Source of the DNA: Undibacterium sp. YM2
GTDB lineage: Bacteria > Pseudomonadota > Gammaproteobacteria > Burkholderiales > Burkholderiaceae_D
Direction of reading: 5' to 3'
Length of the DNA stretch: 64,000 bases
Assembly (NCBI RefSeq): GCF_009937975.1
Contig: NZ_AP018441.1
Span: 2,852,001-2,916,000 of the forward strand
Shown here piece by piece: positions 34,225 to 42,639 of the stretch (position 1 is the first letter of the stretch; each line of letters opens with the position of its first letter). The notes beneath the pieces are model-generated. The model was not told the origin of the DNA, made no database searches, and saw only the letters and a list, made by a program, of their open reading frames with translations. The translations under genes and the position numbers were made by a program.

Positions 34225-35453
34225 GTTTCCGGATTCATGGAATAAGCCAAGCTATCCATCATCATTTGCACATCCTGTCTTTTTCCCATGCGTAGCAAAT
34301 CGGTTTCACGCTTGTGCCATCGCCGGAACTTGGGCGCCTCCGTCGCCATCGTCACTGGAAAAACAGGTAAACTCAGCATTTCTGGCAAGTCCAGATAGGA
34401 AGTAATTTTCTGTATGATTCCAGCGGGGTCTGATAAAAATTCTTCAAATGACACAGACAAAGAGCTAACCCGACTATCAATGATGGCCTGGTGTGCAGAC
34501 AACCACTGATTCAAACAGACTTCTTCCAAACTTGTATTCAAATATTCTTGCCAGTTCGGTGGTAAATCAAATTTCCACCAGCGCTTGCCAAAACTAACGG
34601 TATCGGAATATCCCTTGATTGATAAATCGAGTCCTATACGTTCCAGATCATGTGAAAAAAAAGCAACGGGTGATAACCAGCCATCCATCAAGCCATTCAC
34701 TGATTGCGCATAACCCCTGGTCAGATGCAGATACCGGATTCTGGCATTTGGAAACAACTGTTCATACATGCCTATCCTGTATACATCGGGCGGAGTCTTG
34801 AATAGCAAGATTTTTTGTTCAACATCGTCGGGCTCTAACTGCCTTCGATGCTGTCGGGGGACAACAAATGGCGGTTCTTCCAGTTTGAAAGGTTCATTGA
34901 AACTATGGCTGGCTGCAGGATTTTTTTTTCCGTCGTAATAATCCAGCCGCCAGGTTTCGCTCTTGAAAACGCGCGACAATACCAAATCTTGCAGCATGAC
35001 TTCACTCTGAATTTTCTTTTCTGCGGCCAAACGAAAAACTGCATCCAGATCATGTATGAGCTGTTCATGAGCCCGATCTTCAGAGAATAAGGCAGGGAAT
35101 TGCAATAGCAGGCGCTTCCTCCATCTGTCCTTGAGAAATAGATAGTCAGACTCGCCTCCTGCAGGCAAAGTCATGTCATCAAAAATATTATCCAGCAGTA
35201 CGTCCTGATTATCGATGGACTTGAGCGCGTCGCTGCCTGCATTAAAGGAAAAACCATTTCTCGTCAAAGCAAGAAATGGCTCCATTTCACCATCAAGTGA
35301 GGCGATTTCGGGATGCGATGACAGCACGCTTTTAAGCAGGCTGGAGCCTGATCTGGGCGATGTGAGGATAACAGCAACATTCTTGACGCGCGCGGCCAGA
35401 TCCGTATGCGTCACCCGGCGCAAATCATTGACAGCGTCTATGACGTCCATCAT
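34215..35453 (-). CDS. PAPS-dependent sulfotransferase-family protein
   Basis: 412 residues. The 5'-phosphosulfate loop 'VILTSPRSGSSLLKSVLSSH' (about residues 27-46) is the hallmark of P-loop sulfotransferases (Sulfotransfer_3 group). A downstream 'YLHLTRGYAQSVNGLMDGW' matches the 3'-phosphate-binding Arg/Ser region. There is no signal peptide. It is the middle gene of a three-gene operon, overlapping the methyltransferase by 4 bp and the ureohydrolase-like gene by about 10 bp. The acceptor is unknown; context suggests a small molecule modified by all three enzymes. Confidence 0.82.
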   Translation of the reverse strand: MMDVIDAVNDLRRVTHTDLAARVKNVAVILTSPRSGSSLLKSVLSSHPEIASLDGEMEPFLALTRNGFSFNAGSDALKSIDNQDVLLDNIFDDMTLPAGGESDYLFLKDRWRKRLLLQFPALFSEDRAHEQLIHDLDAVFRLAAEKKIQSEVMLQDLVLSRVFKSETWRLDYYDGKKNPAASHSFNEPFKLEEPPFVVPRQHRRQLEPDDVEQKILLFKTPPDVYRIGMYEQLFPNARIRYLHLTRGYAQSVNGLMDGWLSPVAFFSHDLERIGLDLSIKGYSDTVSFGKRWWKFDLPPNWQEYLNTSLEEVCLNQWLSAHQAIIDSRVSSLSVSFEEFLSDPAGIIQKITSYLDLPEMLSLPVFPVTMATEAPKFRRWHKRETDLLRMGKRQDVQMMMDSLAYSMNPETWL

Positions 35454-36148
35454 TCACCCGGCTGCTTTGCGCGCCTCATGACAAAGGCATAGAATTTTTT
35501 TGTCTCTGCCTTGTCTGCCGCTGCACTCGCCAGTGTTCTGACAGTCAAACCGGCAGCTTTTGCCAATGCCTTGATCTCATCAATGGCACCAAAATTGGAT
35601 TGAGAAAAATAAATACGGCCTTCGGGCTTGAGATACTTCCCAACCTCCGCAAAAAATTGCGTATTCGTCTTGAAATCAGTATCCCATTGCGAACTGGCGA
35701 CTACATCATGCGCTGGCTTGTTGCGAAATGGCAGGTTAGCGGTAATGACATCAAATTGCTCTCCTTCCAGGGCCTGAAAGAGGTTGGATTTTTTGACTGT
35801 CATCAGCGTCTCAAAACCATGCATCCTGGCATTGTGTCTGGCACTTTTTATGGCAGCCGGATTGATATCGACAGCCGTCACCTTGCTGGCACCACCGTAG
35901 CAGGCAAAAATAGCAATCACCCCTGAGCCCGTACCTACATCAAGCACGCTTTCACCCCGTTTGATTTTAAAACTCTTCACCAACGGCTGACTATCTGTGA
36001 ATGGCCAAAAGGTCTCCGGAAAAACCAGGAATTCTTTTCCCAGGTATTTCACTACTTTTCCTTCAGGAGGGATGGTCTTGAATGCCTTTTGCCTGTTCTT
36101 TTGCCACCTGTCTATGTGTGCAAGGCTATTTGTTGATGTCTGCTCCAT
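35450..36148 (-). CDS. SAM-dependent methyltransferase, PrmC/HemK-like fold
   Basis: About 232 residues. Motif I is 'ESVLDVGTGSGVIAIFACYG', then 'VTAVDINPAAIKSARHNARM' and motif IV 'FDVITANLPFRNKP', an N[L/P]PF box like those of N-methyltransferases of the HemK/RsmC class. Start chosen at ATG 36148, which has AAAGGA six bases upstream; an ATG at 36154 touches that site. First gene of the operon, overlapping the sulfotransferase by 4 bp. An N-methylation of a small molecule or peptide is inferred; the substrate is not known. Confidence 0.85.
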   Translation of the reverse strand: MEQTSTNSLAHIDRWQKNRQKAFKTIPPEGKVVKYLGKEFLVFPETFWPFTDSQPLVKSFKIKRGESVLDVGTGSGVIAIFACYGGASKVTAVDINPAAIKSARHNARMHGFETLMTVKKSNLFQALEGEQFDVITANLPFRNKPAHDVVASSQWDTDFKTNTQFFAEVGKYLKPEGRIYFSQSNFGAIDEIKALAKAAGLTVRTLASAAADKAETKKFYAFVMRRAKQPGE

Positions 36149-36208
36149 GGCCATCCTTTCTGATGTAAAACACTAAGAAGTGTTCATCAGCATGACGATG
36201 CTGATGCT

Positions 36209-37846
36209 TTAAATCGGGGATTTATTTGCAACGAACTCCAGTGCCTTGTCCACAGCAAATCCAAACTCTTCAATATTGATGGGTTTGGTAATGTAAGAAA
36301 AAAAACCAGCTGCTTTTCCATTTTCAAGATCAGCAGGCATTGCATTTGCTGTCACAGCAATTACCGGGATGTGCGCAGTCCTCGGGTCGCTCTGCAAAAA
36401 CCGCATGGTTTCTATACCGTCTATACCTGGCAAATTGATATCCATCAAAATAAGGTCTGGCAAATGCAGGCGTGCCTGCTCTATACCTAGCAAGCCATCC
36501 GTAGCGGTCAATAAAATCAGGTCAGAGCGCAGACGTATCAATTCGGCGACCAGCCTCAGATTGGTAGGATTATCTTCAACATATAGCAGGCATTTTTGCG
36601 TACTTGATTTTGGGTCCTGCGCAGACTCATAAAACATCGTTTTAATGTCTGGTTGCCGGTATTGGCTGTCGGCAGCAGAACCGGGGAATCTGACCCAAAA
36701 TGTACTGCCTGAACCTACCTGGCTATTAATGCCTATGCGACCATTCATCGCCTCGACAAGGTGTTTGACCAGTGACAGACCTATGCCGGTTCCTTCTTCA
36801 TTGAATACTTCGCGCCCAAGACGGTTAAAGGGCTGGAAAATGGTTTCCAGTTGAACGGTACTAAGGCCAACGCCAGTGTCGATGACTTGAATACAGACAT
36901 GCAGATCATCTTCCAGATGTGCTACAACACTGACTGTACCATTTTGACGGTTATATTTGATGGCATTCGACAACAGATTAATCAATACTTGCTTCAGGCG
37001 AATCCGGTCAGCATTCACATGCAGGCAAGTGTTTTCTGCAAAACTTACATTAATTCCGCGTTTCTGGGCCAGCGGTTCTATCATTGTTTTACACTCTGCA
37101 AATACCTCATCAAGAGTGATGACTTCTGCAGTTAATTTCATCGCCCCTGACTCTACTTTTGCCAGATCAAGAATTTCATTAATTAGTGCTAACAAATGGC
37201 TGCCAGCTTCCTCTATGTGCTTGGCGAATTCTTTTTTCTCATCGAGACTGGTTTGCAGACTATCAGATGCCAGAATCTGGGCAAAACCAAGTATGGCATT
37301 CAGGGGTGTGCGCAATTCATGGCTCATGTTCGACAAAAATGTCGATTTTGCACGATTTGCAATTTCTGCCTGCAACCTGGCTTGCTCCAGGTCCTGATTC
37401 AAGATTACCAGTTCGGCAGTATGTTCGCGTAGTTGCTGCTCCAGTCTGGCATTCGCCATGCGCAGCTGACGCGTCTCCATGGCACGCACCAGCACGGGCA
37501 GGATTGCTGAAATTTTGAATGGTTTGATAATGTAGTCAAGTGCGCCGACCTTCATCGCCCTGACTGCAGAGGTTATACTACCTTCACCCGTCATGACTAT
37601 ACACGCAAGATCAGTGTCAATCTTGCGGGCAGACTCAACCATGGCAATGCCGTCAAGATCAGGCATCATCAAATCTGTCAGCAACAAGTCAAATGTATTG
37701 TTGCGAAGATATGCCAGCGCTTCAACGCCATTGGCAAAACCTGTAGTTTCATAGTTATGGTCACGCAACAAATCACACAATGCCTGCATGTGTGCGGTTT
37801 CATCATCGACTATCAAAATGCGGGCTTGCATCTGGGATACTGTCAT
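36209..37846 (-). CDS. Hybrid signalling kinase: receiver-HisKA-HATPase-receiver
   Basis: About 545 residues, cytoplasmic (no TM helix). Order: receiver 1 ('ILIVDDE', phosphoacceptor Asp in 'LLLTDLMMPDLDG', 'KPF'), short coiled coil, HisKA ('STFLSNMSHELRTPLNAILG'), HATPase_c ('NLLSNAIKYNRQNG', 'DTGVGLS', 'GTGIGLSLVKHLVE') and receiver 2 ('LLYVEDNPTN', 'LILMDINLPGIDG'). Start at ATG 37846 is supported by AGGAG five bases upstream. It lies 60 bp from the methyltransferase gene on the same strand but probably acts in its own phosphorelay. Output partner not visible. Confidence 0.92.
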   Translation of the reverse strand: MTVSQMQARILIVDDETAHMQALCDLLRDHNYETTGFANGVEALAYLRNNTFDLLLTDLMMPDLDGIAMVESARKIDTDLACIVMTGEGSITSAVRAMKVGALDYIIKPFKISAILPVLVRAMETRQLRMANARLEQQLREHTAELVILNQDLEQARLQAEIANRAKSTFLSNMSHELRTPLNAILGFAQILASDSLQTSLDEKKEFAKHIEEAGSHLLALINEILDLAKVESGAMKLTAEVITLDEVFAECKTMIEPLAQKRGINVSFAENTCLHVNADRIRLKQVLINLLSNAIKYNRQNGTVSVVAHLEDDLHVCIQVIDTGVGLSTVQLETIFQPFNRLGREVFNEEGTGIGLSLVKHLVEAMNGRIGINSQVGSGSTFWVRFPGSAADSQYRQPDIKTMFYESAQDPKSSTQKCLLYVEDNPTNLRLVAELIRLRSDLILLTATDGLLGIEQARLHLPDLILMDINLPGIDGIETMRFLQSDPRTAHIPVIAVTANAMPADLENGKAAGFFSYITKPINIEEFGFAVDKALEFVANKSPI

Positions 37847-38088
37847 CTGAACTCCTGGCATTGGCTAAATGCTCATATTGGCGCTTTCCCAGCCGTAGCT
37901 ATTTCTTGCCAAGAAATTATCTTGCTTGCAAAAACATCATGCCTACGTGCCAGATGGTCTTATTACATGACCTTGTAAGCATATTAGCATTTTTTAAAAA
38001 ACAATAATGAGGAATAAGCAATACAAGATTCAATGACGAAAGAGATGGTATATCGCCCATGAAGATAGCTGGTCAGTTTCCAGGGCAT

Positions 38089-38556
38089 TTAAGGAAGATG
38101 CTTGAATTTTGCACTATCGATAAAACCGGATTGATGCAACATGATGATAGCTTCCTGTGTCCGGCCGCCGAGAGCGTCTTGTAGTGTGTATTGGTCAAGC
38201 TTAGTGTAAAACACCAGCAATGCCTCATCAAGTAAAGACTTAAGCTGGCAATTGCCACGCAATGCACATGGCGGGGTGACGCAGTCTATCAAGGCATCCC
38301 CACCTTCAAGTTCGCGAATGATGCTACCCAGCCGATAAGACTTTATGTCTTGCGCCAGAGCCATGCCGCCGCCCTTCCCCCTGGTCGTGATAATCCAGCC
38401 CTTTTGCGCAAGAAAATGCACCACCTTGACCAGATGATTACGGGAAATGGCAAATTTACTGGCAATCTCACTGATTGTCACAGGCTCTTGTCTGTCTTTG
38501 TGACTCAGATACATGAGCACGCGTAGTCCCAGGTCAGTAAAATGGGTCAATTGCAT
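38089..38556 (-). CDS. nsrR: Rrf2-family regulator, probable NsrR (nitric-oxide sensor)
   Basis: 155 residues. The N-terminal winged helix is 'MQLTHFTDLGLRVLMYLSHK' with 'ISEIASKFAISRNHLVKVVH'. The [Fe-S] ligands appear as 'CVTPPCALRGNCQL', three Cys in the spacing typical of NsrR. NsrR represses NO-detoxification genes until its cluster is nitrosylated. No hmp or other typical target lies next to it in the window, so the regulon is elsewhere or the gene is autoregulated. IscR is less likely because of the 'RNHLVKVVHFLAQKGW' recognition segment. Confidence 0.83.
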   Translation of the reverse strand: MQLTHFTDLGLRVLMYLSHKDRQEPVTISEIASKFAISRNHLVKVVHFLAQKGWIITTRGKGGGMALAQDIKSYRLGSIIRELEGGDALIDCVTPPCALRGNCQLKSLLDEALLVFYTKLDQYTLQDALGGRTQEAIIMLHQSGFIDSAKFKHLP

Positions 38557-38972
38557 AAATGATTTTCTGATATTTTTAAAGCATAGTCATGTTAATACAA
38601 TTAGGGGATTCTTTTGCACATCAATGCAACCGGCAAAAAACGACTCGCTCACGATCGGTTGGTCGCATACATTGATGTCTGACACGGATATTTCAGTGGA
38701 TCGTGCATCTGACAGCCCTGGGGTTTCGTCTGCAGCAGCCTTGAAAGACTTCAGTTCAACATCCATCTCTGCAATATCTGCCGGCAAGTCATCGAGGCAC
38801 TTTCGTTGATATGTGCAAAGGAATATGCTGACAATGTCCCGGCTTGAGCACGTGCGGAAACAAGCACAGCAAGAAAAACACGGAATAGCACAAATTCATT
38901 GATATTCACTGACCATATTCATTTACTAGGATAGAAGCTGGTGGCAGACATGCTGTCACCAGCCTAGCGTGT
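38557..38972. other. Intergenic region, no supported gene
   Basis: 416 bp between nsrR and the BlaR1-like gene. A 66-codon minus-strand frame (38587-38787) has no family resemblance and no good ribosome-binding site. A half-site-like ATGCTTTAAAAATATC (minus strand, near 38570-38585) lies just upstream of nsrR and could be an NsrR target, but the match is loose. Confidence 0.4.
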
Positions 38973-40313
38973 CTACTTCAATTTCCAGACAAACTGCACT
39001 TTAGTCCACAGCATGGTATTAGCGCCATTTACCTGCCCAGGAACAGCCTTGAAAGTACAATTTTCGAGGGCGCTGACAACCGCTTCGTCCAGATCAGGGA
39101 AGCCTGCTGAACGATCTACTTTGGTTTTCAATATTTTCCCGTCCGCACCTACCAATACCGAAGCATGGACGACGCCAGTTTCTTCGCGTCGGATTGATGC
39201 TCTTGGATATTGTGGTTTGCAATTATTAAAATCAACAACAGGTTTTTTATCGCCATTTTTGACATTGGCAAATTTTGCTGCATCCATGGCTTGCTGACTA
39301 ATATCGACTGCAGCTACTGTTACTATAGGTGTATTTGCCTGCGCATAAATAGCCAGGCAACTGGCGCTGATTCCCAGGATGGTAACTGCGGCCCTCCAGT
39401 TGAAAGGGCTTTTTTCTGGTTTCACAAGACGTTTGATACGGGACATAAGATTTCCTCCTTGGGCCGCCTGGGCCAGTTGAGGGGTTATGAATTGGAAATT
39501 AGCCAATTCAGAAAGTGCAAGAGCAAGACGCCGCGGTTCGCCTGTGACTCTTGCGGCTAGATCATCCGCAATTTCTTCTCTGTTATTACGAATCTGCCTT
39601 GATATCCACCAAACTGCCGGGTGGTAAAACAAGATGATTTCTATCAGCGATTGAATCAAATTCAACAAATAGTCATGCCGTTTGATGTGCGCCATTTCAT
39701 GCGCCACCAGCATTTCCAGCAAATCAACTGGCATGCCCGTGAGCATTGCACTGGGCAGGAGTATCATGGGGCGGACTATACCGACAGTGACAGGGCCCTT
39801 CAGATCATCAACTACCCTGAGTATCACCTTGCTGCGGATGAGAAATTTTTCGCTCATTTGATCAATGCGCGACTGCCATCGTGAGTCTGATTTGCTGCGA
39901 TGTGGGTGGGCATAAGCAGAAATCCAGAACAAGCCCATGCTCAGACGTATTGCCAGAGCCGCGACACAGATGAGCCATACCCCTACCATATCGCTCAAAT
40001 GCATTTCTACCCATGGGAAAAACCCCATCCATGCCGATGAAGCATCAAATCCCAAGTAGGCAGGAACTTCACTCAGTGTATTGAATCCATTACTGACATG
40101 TACGGCATCGACTCGCAGGAAAAATTCCCTGACAGGAAGGCTAATGCAGGCAAGCAAACCAATATATGCGATTGCATAACGTGCTCTTACCTGGGTAGAA
40201 CCAATAAAATACAAGGACACAGCCAGCAGCAAGGCTATCAGAAAACCTTGCCAGACAAAATGCAACAAGGCCCAGCCCAGCGCAGTGACGAGGTGCTGAA
40301 AAAATGGGCTCAT
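38973..40313 (-). CDS. BlaR1-like M56 membrane metallopeptidase with TonB-type C-terminus
   Basis: 446 residues. Four N-terminal transmembrane helices ('GWALLHFVWQGFLIALLLA' onward) surround an M56 gluzincin domain: zinc motif 'VAHEMAHIKRHDYLLNLIQS' with downstream acidic 'NREEIADDLAAR'. In BlaR1 this domain cleaves the cognate BlaI repressor. Instead of a penicillin-binding sensor, the C-terminus (about 360-446) is a TonB-C-like domain ('PQYPRASIRREETGVVHASV', 'DEAVVSALENCTFKAV'). It overlaps the BlaI-like gene by 4 bp. Sensing of something other than beta-lactam is inferred. Confidence 0.9.
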   Translation of the reverse strand: MSPFFQHLVTALGWALLHFVWQGFLIALLLAVSLYFIGSTQVRARYAIAYIGLLACISLPVREFFLRVDAVHVSNGFNTLSEVPAYLGFDASSAWMGFFPWVEMHLSDMVGVWLICVAALAIRLSMGLFWISAYAHPHRSKSDSRWQSRIDQMSEKFLIRSKVILRVVDDLKGPVTVGIVRPMILLPSAMLTGMPVDLLEMLVAHEMAHIKRHDYLLNLIQSLIEIILFYHPAVWWISRQIRNNREEIADDLAARVTGEPRRLALALSELANFQFITPQLAQAAQGGNLMSRIKRLVKPEKSPFNWRAAVTILGISASCLAIYAQANTPIVTVAAVDISQQAMDAAKFANVKNGDKKPVVDFNNCKPQYPRASIRREETGVVHASVLVGADGKILKTKVDRSAGFPDLDEAVVSALENCTFKAVPGQVNGANTMLWTKVQFVWKLK

Positions 40314-40690
40314 TTTTCATCCTCATTCAGCAATTTTTGAATTTCTTCCCGCTCTTCTTTGCTGACATGGCCGCGCAGGGCTGCCATCACCAAATCTTTG
40401 GCTGAACCTGAAAAAGCCTTGTGGATCAAATCCTTCAAAAGATTCGTCTGCAGAGAGTCTTGTGCCTGGGCCGCAGCATAGACATGGGAGCGCTGAGTTT
40501 CGTCCCTGCTGAGCAAGCCCTTGGTATGCATGACCTGCATGAGCCGCAATACGGTTGCATAAGACAACTCCGGTCTGTCCTGCACCGCTGCCTGATGTAC
40601 ATCCTTGACGGTTGATGGTCCCAGTTGCCACATCAGGCGCAACAAATCCAGCTCTGCAGTCGTCGGTTTACGTGAAATGATTTTGCCCAT
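40310..40690 (-). CDS. BlaI/MecI-family repressor
   Basis: 126 residues with the BlaI winged helix: 'PTTAELDLLRLMWQLGPSTV', 'LSYATVLRLMQVMHTKGLLS' and a C-terminal dimerisation helix ('SKEEREEIQKLLNEDE'). First gene of a two-gene operon with the BlaR1-like protease, overlapping by 4 bp. It probably represses its own operon through the repeated sites just upstream and is released by proteolysis. No beta-lactamase is adjacent. Confidence 0.92.
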   Translation of the reverse strand: MGKIISRKPTTAELDLLRLMWQLGPSTVKDVHQAAVQDRPELSYATVLRLMQVMHTKGLLSRDETQRSHVYAAAQAQDSLQTNLLKDLIHKAFSGSAKDLVMAALRGHVSKEEREEIQKLLNEDEK

Positions 40691-40700
40691 ATCGCGCTCT

Positions 40701-40766
40701 TGTAGATAATTGATTAAGATGTAGATTATATGGTCTAGATTATTTTGTCTAGACTATTTTATCTAC
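40701..40766. promoter_or_regulatory. Probable BlaI-type operator array
   Basis: AT-rich stretch just upstream of the blaI-like ATG with nested symmetry: TGTAGAT at 40701 and again at 40720, GTCTAGAT at 40733-40740, the perfect palindrome GTCTAGAC at 40747-40754, and ATCTAC at 40761-40766 pairing with GTAGAT at 40721-40726. BlaI/MecI operators are short TACA/TGTA-type dyads, which fits in style. Confidence 0.5.
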
Positions 40767-40853
40767 TTCCATGCGAAATCAAAACAGATGCAAAAAAGAT
40801 ACAAATGATGGGCTTATCGGAAAAGACAGGGGCAGGCCTGGACGGTGAACAAA

Positions 40854-41710
40854 CTAGTGTGCCTGGTGCCGATAGCTGGCATAAGCGGTGGCTACCATGA
40901 TGATGAAAGCGCCGGTTAATTCGAGCATTCCCGGTGTTTCCCGCAAAAACAGGAATGCCAGCAACATGCCATACACTGGTTCCAGTGAAGTCATGATACT
41001 GGCAAAACTGGTCGATAAATGACGCAGGCTGAACATGAACAAGCCATGAGATAAAGCGGTAAACACCACCCCCAGCAATATCAACCCCGACCAGGTTTGT
41101 GTAGTATTGCCTGCAAGGTCACCTGCCAATAATATGAAAGGTAAAAGCAAAAAAGCGGCCACAGCATTTTGCAGAAAGGCCAATTTAAATGGAGGGATAT
41201 GATTCCCTTGCCAGCGATTCGCCATCGCCAGCAAAGCGAAACTGAAACCAGAGAATACTCCCAGCCCCAAAGCAAGGAGTGCACCATTACCCAAGAAGTG
41301 TCGCTAACCATCACCACCATGCCCAATACAACGAACAAGGCAGCCCAGGCGTCCTGCGCCCTTCTTGGTTCTTTAAAAAACCACGGCTCCAGCAATGCCA
41401 CAAATAGAGGAAAACTGGCAAAGCCCATCAAGCCAAAAGCAACCGATGCGAAATTGAGTGAGGCAAAAAAAGTCAGCCAGTGTACAGCCAGTAGAAAACC
41501 GCAAAGTATGACACTCTTTGAAACATCTCGAACATGCAATTGCCGCTGATATGCGAGCACAGGTATCAGGCATAAGGCTGCAAACAAGGTACGTCCAAAT
41601 ACCAGGATTAAAGAACTGACGGCCAGCGACTTGCCAAGCACGCCTGCAGCACCGAATAAAAACACGGCAATATGCAGGGCAAATAAAGCAGGCAGTGAAG
41701 TTTTTTTCAT
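40854..41710 (-). pseudogene. EamA/DMT-family permease broken by a 1-bp frameshift
   Basis: Two frames (about 41295-41710 and 40854-41294) together give a ten-TM drug/metabolite transporter with two EamA repeats: 'LHIAVFLFGAAGVLGK' opening repeat one, 'FSGFSFALLAMANRWQGN' opening repeat two and 'SLEPVYGMLLAFLFLRE' near the end. The break lies near 41290-41300 at the sequence CTTCTTGGG (minus strand). Adding one base makes the total length divisible by three and restores 'VVMVSDTS' to 'LGNGALLALGLGVFSG'. Start taken at ATG 41710 (MKKTSLPALF). Real inactivation or sequencing error cannot be told apart here. Confidence 0.82.
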
Positions 41711-41876
41711 CTTAACTTTATGCTTGGTGAGCATTGAGTATAAAGCCGAAGTATAAAGTCGTAGTGCAGCATGTCAGTTGCGGGGCAGCACTTTTATTTT
41801 GGATTAAAGCGCAAATGCATGAATCTATGCATAATGGATACTTGCTGTTTTCATCAACCCATTAAAGAGGGAAGCA

Positions 41877-42572
41877 ATGATAGACGTTTATTCCTGGCCG
41901 ACACCAAACGGACACAAAGTACACATCATGCTGGAAGAATGCGGCTTGCCTTACCGCGCCATTCCAGTTGATATTGGCGTTGGCGATCAATTCAAAGCCG
42001 ATTTTCTGGCGATATCACCAAATAACAAGATACCTGCCATCGTTGATGCAGATGGCCCTGACGGCAAACCTATCGCTTTGTTTGAATCTGGCGCGATACT
42101 GATTTACCTGGCTGGTAAAACAGGTTTATTCCTTGGGAAGACCGACAGGGAAAAATATGAAGCGCTGCAATGGCTGATGTTCCAGATGGGCAGTGTTGGC
42201 CCCATGCTGGGCCAGGCCCATCATTTCCGTATCTATGCGCCTGAAAAAATAGCCTATGCCGTTGACCGCTATACTAACGAAACAAAGCGCATCTACGGTG
42301 TTATCGATAAACAGCTGGAGAAAACCACTTATCTGGCAGGAGAGGAATATGGCATCGCCGATATAGCCACCTTCCCGTGGACACGTTCATTCGCCAATCA
42401 GGGTATAGACTGGGCAGAATTCCCGAATGCCAAGCGCTGGTTTGATACCATCAGCCAGCGCCCTGCAGTACAACGCGGCGTACAAGTATTGGCTGACTTG
42501 CGCAAACCGCTGGAAAATAATGACAAGGCAAGAGAAGTTTTGTTTGGAAAAACACAGTACGCAAAGAAATAA
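41877..42572 (+). CDS. yfcG: Glutathione S-transferase family, YfcG/YghU-like disulfide reductase
   Basis: 231 residues. Thioredoxin-fold N-domain: 'DVYSWPTPNGHKVHIMLEE', 'SPNNKIPAIVD' and 'LFESGAILIYLA', matching the Nu-class YfcG/YghU enzymes, which use Asn/Thr rather than Ser/Tyr at the thiol site and reduce disulfide substrates with two GSH. All-alpha C-domain includes 'EYGIADIATFPWTRSFANQG'. RBS AGAGGGA precedes the ATG. Monocistronic. The exact subfamily is inferred from motifs. Confidence 0.85.
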   Translation: MIDVYSWPTPNGHKVHIMLEECGLPYRAIPVDIGVGDQFKADFLAISPNNKIPAIVDADGPDGKPIALFESGAILIYLAGKTGLFLGKTDREKYEALQWLMFQMGSVGPMLGQAHHFRIYAPEKIAYAVDRYTNETKRIYGVIDKQLEKTTYLAGEEYGIADIATFPWTRSFANQGIDWAEFPNAKRWFDTISQRPAVQRGVQVLADLRKPLENNDKAREVLFGKTQYAKK

Positions 42573-42639
42573 ACTCATTCACCGGGGGCAAGGCAAATTG
42601 CCGTTACAATGGGCTTAACCCCCTCTACTCTATTTCAGT

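Noticed and set aside
38587..38787. 66-codon minus-strand ORF between nsrR and the BlaR1-like gene
   Set aside because: No recognisable motif and no good Shine-Dalgarno; composition does not look like a protein family.
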